From the NCBI GenBank assembly GCA_005792545.1, contig SXRM01000087.1:1-43762 (forward strand): 43,762 nt of DNA, read 5' to 3'. Position numbers and translations under genes: made by a program. This DNA is from Pseudomonadota bacterium (lineage in GTDB: Bacteria; Myxococcota_A; UBA9042). Positions 17,944-27,200 of this stretch are shown piece by piece. The stretch's first letter is position 1. Every line of letters begins with the position of its first letter. The notes beneath the pieces were generated by a model, which was given only the letters and a program-made list of their open reading frames with translations, searched no databases and was not told the origin of the DNA.

Positions 17944-19515
17944 ATGCGCCGTACGATTTCGATTGCCGCCTTGACTTCTTTGTGCCTTGCTTCGATCGCC
18001 GCGTGCGGCGAGACCGGTGGCGGCACCACCGCAGCGGCGACGACCGACGTTGCTGCGGAGACCACCGCCAGCGCCGACGCCGCCAAGACCGACGGCAGCC
18101 TGGACAGCAAGACTGCGACCGACGGCACCACCACCGGGACCACGGACGCCAAGGCCGACACCGGCAGCACCGACCTGCCCAAAGTCGACGCCAAGAAAGA
18201 CACCGCGGCGCCCGCCGACGATAAGATGGAAGGCGCGACCATGCTCGATCCGGCCGCGCCCGCTGAAGACGAACTGGAGCCGACCGACGACGTCGACTGG
18301 TACTGGTTCGAGGGCAAGAAGGGCGACCTGGTGATCCTGTCGATCGAAGCCCAGGCCAAGGGCGGCGCCGGCGCGGCGTTCGCGGCCGACAGCATTGACT
18401 CAATCATCACGCTCTACGGCCCCGATAAGGCCATCTACGCCTTCAATGACGACCCGGTGCCACGCGACAACAACGACTCGCAGCTCTATACGATCCTGCC
18501 GGCCGACGGCAAGTACTGGGTCAAGGTCGAAGAGTGCAACACCTGGATCGCCGGCGCCGTCAACGTGCCGCAGGGCGCCTCGTGCGCCAAGCCGCTCGAA
18601 AAGAACATGACCGGCTACTCGCTGTACTTCACGGTGCTCGACCCGACCAAGGCCGCAGTGGTCCAGGACAGCGAAAAGGGCAACGACGACAAGGCCGCCA
18701 ACGAGGTCGCCTACAAGAAAAATGCCCAGGGCAACTACATTGCGCCGCTGCTCTACGGCTACTTCACCGACGCCAGCGACACCGACGTGTTCCTGTTCAA
18801 GCTGCCGGCGGGCATCCCGGTTACCGAGGGCAAGCGCTTGTCGGCCTCGTTCGAGGGCTTCGTCGGCGGCGCGCTCGGCAACGGCTCTACGACTTCGGCG
18901 GGCATGGTCGGTCTGTCTAGCGCGGCGACGCCGGCGCAGTGGATTGCGCTCTCCGACTTTGGCAACGAGGCGGCGGATCTTTCGGTGCCGGTCACGGCCG
19001 ACAGCGGCTATCTGTTGTACGTGCCGCACAAGGGCGACAAGAAGGGCACCAACGACTTCTACATCCTGGTGCACACCTTTGGCCCCGGCAACCCGGTAGA
19101 GCAGAAGGACACCGAAAACAACGCCGCGGCGACGGCCGAAGAGCTGGCCAATCAGCAAAAGGACGGTCTGCCCAAGTACTTCGTCGAAGGCAACCTGACC
19201 GACAAAGACGTGGACCACTTCTCGCTGTCGGTCGAGAACGTGCCTGCGGCGGCGAACCAGATTTCGGTGGCCTGCGCCGCGCAGTTGGACGGCTCGGGTA
19301 TTCGCGGCCTGTCGGCCGAATTGCTCGACAAGGACGGCAAGGCCTTTGCCTTCGCGTCGGAATCCGACAAGACCGCGCTGCAGGTCAAGGCTACGGCCTT
19401 GCCGTCGGGCGCGAAGAAGGTGGTGCTCAAGCTCTCGTTCGACAAGCAGGACGCCAAGGTCTCGGGCAACTTTTACCGCTGCGGCGTGCACATCAGCGAG
19501 CCCCAGCCCAAGTAG
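17944..19515 (+). CDS. Lipoprotein with PPC-like domains
   Basis: 523 residues from the ATG at 17944. The signal peptide ends in a lipobox (CLASIAAC). A low-complexity Ala/Thr/Asp linker runs to about residue 95. Residues about 105-200 look like a bacterial pre-peptidase C-terminal (PPC) beta-sandwich: DDVDWYWFEGKKGD, ITLYGPDKAI, then LPADGKYWVKVEE. A second, similar module near 400-500 begins VEGNLTDKDVDHFSLSVE. It is probably an outer-membrane-anchored binding or scaffold protein. No catalytic domain is seen. Confidence 0.82.
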   Translation: MRRTISIAALTSLCLASIAACGETGGGTTAAATTDVAAETTASADAAKTDGSLDSKTATDGTTTGTTDAKADTGSTDLPKVDAKKDTAAPADDKMEGATMLDPAAPAEDELEPTDDVDWYWFEGKKGDLVILSIEAQAKGGAGAAFAADSIDSIITLYGPDKAIYAFNDDPVPRDNNDSQLYTILPADGKYWVKVEECNTWIAGAVNVPQGASCAKPLEKNMTGYSLYFTVLDPTKAAVVQDSEKGNDDKAANEVAYKKNAQGNYIAPLLYGYFTDASDTDVFLFKLPAGIPVTEGKRLSASFEGFVGGALGNGSTTSAGMVGLSSAATPAQWIALSDFGNEAADLSVPVTADSGYLLYVPHKGDKKGTNDFYILVHTFGPGNPVEQKDTENNAAATAEELANQQKDGLPKYFVEGNLTDKDVDHFSLSVENVPAAANQISVACAAQLDGSGIRGLSAELLDKDGKAFAFASESDKTALQVKATALPSGAKKVVLKLSFDKQDAKVSGNFYRCGVHISEPQPK

Positions 19516-19548
19516 CCCGCTCGGACCAGCTCTAGGACGCTGCCAGCT

Positions 19549-19881
19549 TTGCAGCCGCCCGGACCCTGCCTGCACTGCGGCTTGCGATTCTCGCCCGAGG
19601 CGCGCCGCGCCGGTGGCATCTCGGTCCTGGTCACCGGCGACGAAGCGATCTTTTCGTACTTTCGCTGTGGCGCGTGCGGCTGGTACTCCATCGAGGAGTA
19701 CTACGACGCCTTCATGGGCGACAGCACGGTTCGCTGGGGACCGGTGGTGCCGCCCGACGTCGGTGACCGTGCACTGCGCTGGATTGCGCAATGCCCCGAC
19801 CCGCACGACAAGTGGTGTGAGTGCGACGGCCACCGCGCGATGGCGACCGGCGTGCCCGTGTGGCCGGACGAACCCAGTTGA
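19549..19881 (+). CDS. Small zinc-ribbon-like protein
   Basis: 110 residues from a TTG at 19549, in the same frame as the upstream lipoprotein. CLHC near residue 7 and CGAC near residue 41 form a likely zinc ribbon. A further Cys cluster (CPDPHDKWCEC, then DGH) lies near the C-terminus. No signal peptide. Function unknown. It converges on the next gene with a 9-nt gap. Confidence 0.68.
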   Translation: MQPPGPCLHCGLRFSPEARRAGGISVLVTGDEAIFSYFRCGACGWYSIEEYYDAFMGDSTVRWGPVVPPDVGDRALRWIAQCPDPHDKWCECDGHRAMATGVPVWPDEPS

Positions 19882-19890
19882 GGCGCGCGG

Positions 19891-22086
19891 TCAGGGCGCT
19901 GTCGGCGTCGGCGCCAGGGCAACCCACACGGTGACATCGACCGGCAAACCCAGCGCAACTGCGGTCTCGGGGACCTGTACGGTCGCCCGTCGATCGCCGC
20001 ACGCGGCCTCGATGCCCAGCACGCGCACCCCCGCGCTCGCAAAGGCGCTGGCGTAGGGCAGGCGGACGCCAAAGCCGCCGCTCGGCCCGGCAAGCGCCGA
20101 CACGATCCAGTTGTCGCCGCCGTCGCCGATCTGCAAGCGCACGGTGACTGTGGCGGAGCTGGACGCGGGGCAACCACCGCCGCGGACCAGGGCACCGGGC
20201 ACGCGCTCGAACACCTTGGCGCGCAGATCAGCGCTGGCAAACCGCAGGCGCCAGTTAGTGCGGGCGCGGCAGCTGCCGTCCGGGCTCTGGCTGCCATTGC
20301 CGTAGTGCAGGCTGTGGGCGTTGATACACGAACCCGCGGGGGTCAGCGCCAGGCGATCCTGATCGTCGCGCACGGCCAGCTTGTCGGGTTCGCGGCCCAG
20401 CGCCTCGGCGTAGCTGCGCATGGCCGACATCGCCAGAGGAGACGTCAGCCAATAGCGCACCCCATGACGGTCGAGCAGCGCGTCGTTGGGGCCCGCGCCG
20501 TCGTCCAGGTGCAGCATCAGGCAGGCGTCGAGACCCGCGGTCTGGCCCGGCGCGATGTGCGGGCTGCAGACGTTGGGCAGGTCGCCCAGCGCCCGGATCT
20601 CGTGGCCCAGCGCCCAACTGGCCATGACTGCTGGCGGCTTGCCGTCGCGCACGGTTCTGTCGGCGTGGGCCCGCAGCCAGTCGAGCGCCTCCCAGACCCG
20701 GACCCGCTTGGCGAGCGGCGGCGTGCGCACATCCAGCGCCACCAGACCCAAAAGCGCGGTCACCACCAGCGCGCCCCGCGACAGCCGGCGACCCCAAGCG
20801 CCCGCATCGTGGGCCTGGGCCAGCAGCGCCCCGGCGACCACCGCCAGCGGCACGGCCTGGAGCGTCGAAAACCTTGACTGCGCCACAGTCAGCAGCCAGC
20901 CAAGCGCCAGCGCCGCCGTCCAAGTGCGCACCGCGGGCCGATTTTCGCTGCCACGCCAACCAAACCAGGCCAGCACCGGCACCAACGGCAGCGACCAGCT
21001 GGCCAGATCGGGGGTCAGGCGCCAGCCGGCATCGAACAGCGACGCCGACTCGTGGATGATCGCCACGTGGTTGCGGCCGGCGACGAATTCCGAGCCGCCG
21101 AGCAGCGCGCCGCGACCGGCTGGCCACAGCAACAGGCCACCCGCCCCCAGGGCAACCGTGACGCCAAGCGCCCGCCAACGTTCGGCCGTCCGCGCCCCGG
21201 CCGCAAATGCCGCCGCGCCCACCAGCGCCGCCACCGGCTGCAGCCAACTGGGTGCGTGGGCGACCGCGGCGCCACCTTGAGCGAACGGCGACTGCAAGGC
21301 CAGTGGCTGGCTCAGCAGGCCGGCAACGGCCAGGGCCAGGCCCCACGCGCGGGCTGCGTTCGGGTGCTCACCAGGCTGGGCGACCGACATGCGCACCAGC
21401 CCCAGGCTGCCGACCAGGCCCAGCGTCAGCGCCGACGACGGCAGGCACCAGACGGCCGCCGCCAGCGCCAGACCCGCGGCTGCTGCCCAAGGCCGCCAGC
21501 GCGCCGAATCGCTGGCGGTCAGCAGGCATCCCAGCGCCGCGAACGTCAGCAGCGGCTCCACGGCGTGGTGGTCGACCTTGCCGGCTTGCAGGTAGTTGTG
21601 CAGGCCGCCGTGCACGGCGGCGACCACGCCGGCCATCAGCGCGCCCAGCGCCAGGCCTGGACCTCCGCGCAACCGGGACGAGGCCCACACCGCCAGGACC
21701 GTGGTCAGCGCCGCACACACCGCGACCACGGCCATGCCGGCCACAATCGCGTCTTGCTGCGTCGCGCCGCCGAACAAGCTGGCGCTGCGGGCCACCAGCC
21801 AGTCGAAGCCCGGTGGCCACACCCAGGTCAGGCCGTCAGGCGTATGGCTGAGCGGATCGCGCCAGGGCACGTCGCCGCTAAGGGCCGCCTGGATGCGGCG
21901 GACGTGCCCCCACGAGTCGCCGCTGGTCAGCCACCAGCGGTCGCCGCGGTGCAGCGCGTCGAGGTGGCGGGTGCGCAGCCACACTGTGGCCAGTGCCGAG
22001 GCGATGGCGATCGCCCACAGCAGGTGCCGCGGGTTAGCGCTGGGGGGCCGGGGCGGCGGTTGGGGCGTCTGCGGCGGAGCGTCCAC
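19891..22086 (-). CDS. STT3-like GT-C membrane glycosyltransferase
   Basis: About 731 residues from a GTG at 22086; another in-frame GTG at 22167 is possible, and no ribosome site decides it. After a Pro-rich start and a first helix (LLWAIAIASALATVW), the first loop has SGDSWGHVRRI (Asp57), the position of the metal/sugar Asp in STT3/PglB. WPPGFD follows, then VDHHAVEPLL (172-174), the DHH signature of archaeal and bacterial STT3 proteins. About twelve helices precede a C-terminal soluble domain. The family transfers glycans from lipid carriers to proteins in the periplasm; the WWD motif expected of true oligosaccharyltransferases was not clearly found, so the acceptor is open. Confidence 0.78.
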   Translation of the reverse strand: MDAPPQTPQPPPRPPSANPRHLLWAIAIASALATVWLRTRHLDALHRGDRWWLTSGDSWGHVRRIQAALSGDVPWRDPLSHTPDGLTWVWPPGFDWLVARSASLFGGATQQDAIVAGMAVVAVCAALTTVLAVWASSRLRGGPGLALGALMAGVVAAVHGGLHNYLQAGKVDHHAVEPLLTFAALGCLLTASDSARWRPWAAAAGLALAAAVWCLPSSALTLGLVGSLGLVRMSVAQPGEHPNAARAWGLALAVAGLLSQPLALQSPFAQGGAAVAHAPSWLQPVAALVGAAAFAAGARTAERWRALGVTVALGAGGLLLWPAGRGALLGGSEFVAGRNHVAIIHESASLFDAGWRLTPDLASWSLPLVPVLAWFGWRGSENRPAVRTWTAALALGWLLTVAQSRFSTLQAVPLAVVAGALLAQAHDAGAWGRRLSRGALVVTALLGLVALDVRTPPLAKRVRVWEALDWLRAHADRTVRDGKPPAVMASWALGHEIRALGDLPNVCSPHIAPGQTAGLDACLMLHLDDGAGPNDALLDRHGVRYWLTSPLAMSAMRSYAEALGREPDKLAVRDDQDRLALTPAGSCINAHSLHYGNGSQSPDGSCRARTNWRLRFASADLRAKVFERVPGALVRGGGCPASSSATVTVRLQIGDGGDNWIVSALAGPSGGFGVRLPYASAFASAGVRVLGIEAACGDRRATVQVPETAVALGLPVDVTVWVALAPTPTAP

Positions 22087-22593
22087 TTGGGCCTGGGCGC
22101 CGGGGGCGGGCGCGGTGCGGGCAGTGTAGATCAGGTGGGCGGTTTGCGGTGCCTGTGGCAGCCACACGGCCTGTGAGGGGCAGTGCGGTCTATCTTCTGA
22201 GTAGATACCCTTTCGCCTCGGCCACGCGGCACGTTCATCATCGCCGCAAATGCGACGCCTTGTACGGCACCAAGGCGGCGTACGCGCATCAGGGCTGGGA
22301 GGGACCGGGTGCCGACGTCGGTGCGCGGTTGAAGCCTGATTCGGGTGCGTCGATGGGCCTGAGGTGGTGTTCTTAGCCACGTGCCTGCTGCACGGCGGCG
22401 ATCTTGACGCCCCGGTGCATGCGGTGACGTGGCGTGTGGGGTAGTGGCTCTGCGCGCGATCAGGGTTCGGCCCGGGGCCCGAATTCTCGTGCAGCGCCGC
22501 CACGCCGCCATGCAACTCGCAACGCCACCTTGCTGCCGCCGGGCCGTCGGCGAGGTTGTTTACGGCAACTACAAGATTTCTTATCATTGCCAA
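22087..22593. promoter_or_regulatory. Divergent 507-bp region between the STT3-like gene and the defence regulator
   Basis: No convincing gene. It must carry the promoters of both flanking genes. A short dyad (TATCT-7-AGATA) lies at about 22191-22207. The last 40 bases before the regulator are noticeably AT-richer than the surroundings, as expected for a promoter, but no strong -35/-10 pair was found. It marks the left edge of the island. Confidence 0.4.
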
Positions 22594-24111
22594 ATGCGCT
22601 ACCTGTTTGCATGGATCGGAATTGCGGACCTCAAGTCGACCGGCGCAGCGGCAGGCGATTCTGTTGGCCCGATTGCACAGGCCCTAGATACGGGATGGTT
22701 TGACGCGGCCGTCCTGCTCGACGACCACGGCGCGGCCAAGTCTGGTCCGTGGCGGGCTTGGATTGCCAATCGCTTTCAAGGAGCGTTGTCGGTTTGCGAC
22801 GTCGCATTGGCAGGTCCGACTGATTTTGGCGACATCTACCGCGCTGCCGTGGCCGCTGTCTGTGACGTCGTCAGCGATGGGCGAGTGGCGACCAGCCACA
22901 ACCTGACGTTTCACTTGAGCCCAGGTACACCGGCGATGGCCGCTGTTTGGTTGCTCCTGGCAAAGGCTCGCTTTGGCGCATCGCTTATCGAGTCGTCACG
23001 CGACCACGGTGTTCGGCGAGTAGACGTACCTTTTGATATCGCGGCAGACTTTTTGCCGGACTTGCTTCGACAATCGGATCGTCGTCTGGCCGTCGGCGCT
23101 GCCGCGCAGTCCAGTGTCCTAGCCCAATTCGGCGACATCGTCTTCCGCGCCGAGTCGATGCAGCGCCTGGTCCAGCGCGCTCAAATGGCAGCCGTGCGTT
23201 CCGTGCCCGTACTCATTCTCGGTGAAACTGGGACCGGCAAAGAACTCCTTGCGCGCGCCATACACGCAGCTAGCCCTCGCTCAACCAAGCCCTTTGTGGC
23301 GGTGAATTGCGGAGCAATTCCAGCAGAGCTTGTCGATACCGAGCTTTTTGGCCACGAACGAGGCGCGTTCACCGGCGCCGTGCAGGCGTCAGCCGGCTTC
23401 TTTGAGCAGGCGCACTGTGGCACGCTCTTCTTGGACGAGCTTGGCGAACTGCCCTTGCACGCCCAGGTACGCCTGCTTCGGGTGCTGCAATCTGGCGAGG
23501 TACGCCGGGTCGGCGCGCGCGATGTGCGGCATGTCGACGTGCGTGTGATCGCAGCCACCCACCGCGACCTGCTGCAAGACGTGGCGGCCGGTCGATTTCG
23601 GGAGGACTTGTTCTTCAGGTTAGCTGTCGCGGTACTGCGGATTCCGCCCCTTCGCGACCGGCGGGGCGACGTGGGGCTGCTGGTCGACCGGCTTTGGATG
23701 CAGGTTTGCATCGAAGTGAAGGGCGATCCGAACTGGCTGGACAAGGAAATTTCTGTCCCCGCAAGAAATCGTCTGCTGGCGCACCAATGGCCCGGCAACG
23801 TCCGTGAACTGCTGAACACGCTACGCAGAGCCGCGTTGTGGTCAACTGGACCGGTCGTCACAGCCGAGGATGTTGAAGACGCACTGCTTTCGGTGCCAGC
23901 GTCCTCGGTGGGCGACGTTCTCAACCGCCCAATTGGAAACGGGTTCTCGCTCCCAGAGACCATCGCAGAGGTAGCGCGGCACTACCTTACACGCGCACTG
24001 AACGAGGCCTCAGGTAACAAGACCAGTGCTGCCGGACTAGTTGGGTTGGCAAGCTATCAAACCCTGACCAACTGGCTTGCGCGCTACGAAGTGACAACAG
24101 AAATGGAATGA
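22594..24111 (+). CDS. RtcR-like sigma-54 activator with N-terminal CARF-type domain
   Basis: 505 residues from the ATG at 22594; the upstream extension is not protein-like. Residues 1-185 resemble the CARF ligand-sensing domain of RtcR: a DFGDIY block near 86-91, then HLSPGTPAMAAVWLLL from 107 and KARFGASLIESS, matching RtcR's TTGT...W.LLAEAR..A.LI.SS pattern. The AAA+ core has GETGTGKE (210-217), the sigma-54 loop GAFTGA (257-262), the Walker B segment FLDELGE (Asp281) and WPGNVREL. The C-terminus is a Fis-type helix-turn-helix (SAAGLVGLASYQTLTNWL). All catalytic elements are intact. RtcR normally controls RNA-repair genes; here the next operon is type I restriction-modification, with a -24/-12 promoter 42 bp past the stop. 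Confidence 0.9.
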   Translation: MRYLFAWIGIADLKSTGAAAGDSVGPIAQALDTGWFDAAVLLDDHGAAKSGPWRAWIANRFQGALSVCDVALAGPTDFGDIYRAAVAAVCDVVSDGRVATSHNLTFHLSPGTPAMAAVWLLLAKARFGASLIESSRDHGVRRVDVPFDIAADFLPDLLRQSDRRLAVGAAAQSSVLAQFGDIVFRAESMQRLVQRAQMAAVRSVPVLILGETGTGKELLARAIHAASPRSTKPFVAVNCGAIPAELVDTELFGHERGAFTGAVQASAGFFEQAHCGTLFLDELGELPLHAQVRLLRVLQSGEVRRVGARDVRHVDVRVIAATHRDLLQDVAAGRFREDLFFRLAVAVLRIPPLRDRRGDVGLLVDRLWMQVCIEVKGDPNWLDKEISVPARNRLLAHQWPGNVRELLNTLRRAALWSTGPVVTAEDVEDALLSVPASSVGDVLNRPIGNGFSLPETIAEVARHYLTRALNEASGNKTSAAGLVGLASYQTLTNWLARYEVTTEME

Positions 24112-24152
24112 TCCCAATTGACTATCGTCGTCCTCCGGTCGCCGCAAGCTAG

Positions 24153-24169
24153 TTGGCACGCCATTTGCA
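24153..24169 (+). promoter_or_regulatory. Sigma-54 (-24/-12) promoter of the hsd operon
   Basis: TTGGCACG-CCAT-TTGCA matches the sigma-54 consensus TTGGCACR-N4-TTGCW at every defined position. The invariant GG (24155-24156) and GC (24167-24168) have the required 10-bp spacing. Transcription should start near 24180. The site lies directly downstream of a sigma-54 activator gene, so upstream activator sites would fall inside that gene's 3' end. Confidence 0.88.
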
Positions 24170-24214
24170 GTGCTTCCAAGCGTCGCGTGTCGCCGCCGAA
24201 TCCGGCGGGTGCGG

Positions 24215-27200
24215 ATGGCGACCCCCCGGTTGGACACAATGCCCCACGCTGCCGCAGAATCGCGTTCCCTGTCGCCCGAGGCGGTCGTGGCACTTTCGGT
24301 CCACTTTGAATTCCTGCGCAAGCGGCACCCCGACTTGGCCGATCTTGGCGGACTCGCGGAGCGGTACGCATCGGCAGATCCGCAGAGTGCGCTGCTCAAG
24401 TTGCGCACATTCGCAGAACGCGGCGTCGATGTGGTCTTTGCGGAGTACGCACTGCCGACGACGCTCGACGGCGGCAACCTCAATGACCGGCTAAATGCGC
24501 AGGTATTCCGGGATCTTGCGCCAACCGTAATCCTGGACAAATTGCACGTCTTGCGGCGCAGGGGCAATCGGGCTGCGCATGCGAATGAGGGCACGGCGGC
24601 AACGGCGATTGCCGCGTTGCGCGATGCCTTTGACGTCGGCCGGTGGCTGTATGCTTTCGTGGACGACGGCAACGTAGGCGGGATCAAGCCGTTTGACCCG
24701 GCGAGCTTGCCTGTCGAGGACTCAAAGACGCAGTTGCAGCGCGAGCGCAAGTCGCTGAGAGAACAACTGGCCCAGCAAGAGTTTCTTGTCACAGATCTGA
24801 TGCAACGTCTGGACGGTGAACGCGCCGCGCGTCAAAGTGCAGAAGCAACGGTCATCGAACTTGAGGAGTACCGGCAGCGTGCAACTGCGGCCGCAAGCAT
24901 TCTGCTGCTCAATGAGCGTGATACACGGCGGCAGCTCATCGACGTGATGCTGGCTGAAGCGGGATGGGACGTTGGGGCCAACGGCGCGGATTCGGCGCAG
25001 GTGCTGCAAGAGGTCAAGCTGTCTCTGGTGCCAGACGAAAATGGCAATGGATTTGCCGACTATGTCTTGTTGGGTGAGGACGGCAAAGCGCTGGCGGTCG
25101 TTGAGGCGAAACGGACAGCAAAGGACCCAGCGGCGGGCGCGACTCAAGCCTGGCTCTACGCCAACGCGCTGGAGCGAAAGTATGGCAAGCGGCCTGTGCG
25201 GTTTTGGACAAATGGCGTCGAGGTTTGGTTCTGTGATGACGTTGCACCGGCCAGCCAGCCGCGCAAGCTATTCGGGTTCTACAGCAAAGCGAGCTTGGAC
25301 TATGTCGTGTTTCAGCGCAGTCAGCACGCCGACGGGCAGCAGTTGATCGCTACGCCGACCAAGGACGTGATTTGCGACCGAATCTACCAGAAGGAGGCGA
25401 TCAAAGCAGTAGCCGAGAGCTTTGCCCTGGGTCACCGCAAAGCGCTGCTTGTACTGGCAACCGGCACGGGCAAAACCCGCGTCGTAGTGGCCATTGCCGA
25501 TGTGATGATGCGGGCCAACTGGGCCAAGCGCATCCTGTTCTTGTGCGACCGCAAGGAGTTGCGCAAGCAGGCCGACGAGGCGTTCAACGAATTCTTGCCC
25601 GACGCGCCGCGGGCCATAGTGTCGCGGGCTACCGCCGGAGACCGCGATCAGCGCATCTATATGGCCACCTATCCGGCTATGGATCGTTGCTACCGGGCCT
25701 TTGACGTCGGCTTTTTCGACTTGATCATCGCTGACGAGTCGCACCGCAGTATTTACAATCGCTACAGCGACTTGCTGAAGTGGTTCGACGCGATGCAGAT
25801 TGGTCTGACGGCAACGCCGCGCGAGGTCGTCAGCCACGACACGTTTGCCTTGTTTGGCTGCAACGGTCGCGATCCGACCTACGAGTACACGTACCAGCAG
25901 GCCATTGCCGCAGTCCCGCCGTATTTGGTGCCGTTTCGCGTGATCGCCCACACGACACAGTTCCTGCGCCAAGGGATTCGTTTTGCCGAACTGAGCGACG
26001 ACGACAAGCGCAAGTGGGAAGCGCAGGATCCCGACGCAGCGACCGGCGCGCTCGACGTTGCCCAGCAGAACCTCGACCGGCAGGTCCTAAGCGTCGACAC
26101 CACCCGCGTCATTCTGCGAAACCTGATGGAGCGCGGCATTCGCGACGCCAGCGGCAGCCGGCCCGGCAAGACCATCGTGTTTGCGCGCAGCCACGACCAC
26201 GCTGTGCTGCTCGCGCGGACGTTTGGCGACTTGTTCCCGCAGTACGGCGGCGATTTCTGTCAGGTCGTCGACAGCCACGATGAGCGCGCGGAGACCTTGT
26301 TGACGCGGTTCAAGGATCCGACCGACAACCTCACTGTTGCGATTTCCGTCGACATGCTCGACACCGGCGTGGACGTGCCGCAGGTGGTCAACCTGGTGTT
26401 TGCCAAGCCGTTGCGGTCATTCGTCAAGTTCTGGCAAATGATTGGTCGCGGCACGCGGCTGTGCCCCAACCTGTTCGGGCCGGGCAACGACAAGAAAGAG
26501 TTCCTGATTTTCGACCACTGGGGCAACTTCGAGTGGTTCGGGGTCGAGCGGCGCGAGACGGACGACCCGCCGCCGAAGTCGCTGTGCCAGCAGTTGTTCG
26601 AGGCGAGGCTGGAATTGGCGCACGCCGCGCTCGACCGCTTCGACCAGGCTGCCTTCGATAGTACAGCCGACCTGCTGCACGAGGATCTGGTTGCGCTAAA
26701 CCGCACGCGGTCGATTCGCGTCGTTGAGCGATTCCGCGACCTCAATCCGCTGTGCAACCGCCAGCGGGTTCAGCAGTTTGACGCCGCGACGGTGGCGCAA
26801 ATTCGGCTAGTTGCTGCGCCATTGATGGGTGAACTCGACGCCCGGAAGGACGAGCCGGCGCTCCGCTTTGACCTGCTGGTGGCGCAGACGCAATTGGCGG
26901 CCATCACGCAGGCACCTCGGCTGGCTACTTTGGCTGCGCGGGTGCAGGACGACGTCCAGCGATTGCCGAAGAATCTGGCGCCGGTCAAGGCGCAGGCGGC
27001 GACCATTCAGCAGGCGCGCGCGGCGGCGTTCTGGCAGGCGCCGACGTTTGGCGAGTTGGAAGCGGTGCGCGGCAACTTGCGCGGATTGTTGCAGTACAGG
27101 GTTGCGGCGGTGTCGACTCGGGCAGTGACAACGAAAGTTGTTGATTTTGTAGATGGCGATGAGATGCACGCCGAGATCGTGCCGACACTTGCCGGCCAAG

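Noticed and set aside
18400-19833. 477-codon minus-strand open frame
   Set aside because: Antisense to the PPC-like lipoprotein, whose coding signals (lipobox, repeats) are far stronger.
22191-22207. TATCT/AGATA dyad as operator
   Set aside because: Only five base pairs and a single copy; insufficient evidence for a specific regulator site.
22550-22593. Sigma-70 promoter for the CARF regulator
   Set aside because: The stretch is AT-rich, but candidate hexamers (TTGTTT and TATCAT) are spaced wrongly; not called.
24039-24073. Nested dyad (AGTTGG...CCAACT) as activator binding site
   Set aside because: It lies at a plausible distance from the promoter but coincides with the HTH-coding region, is imperfect, and no second copy was found. 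It cannot be separated from coding constraint.
24170-24214. Upstream GTG start for hsdR
   Set aside because: It lies within two bases of the -12 element and before the predicted transcript start, and the extra residues are Arg-rich and not conserved-looking.
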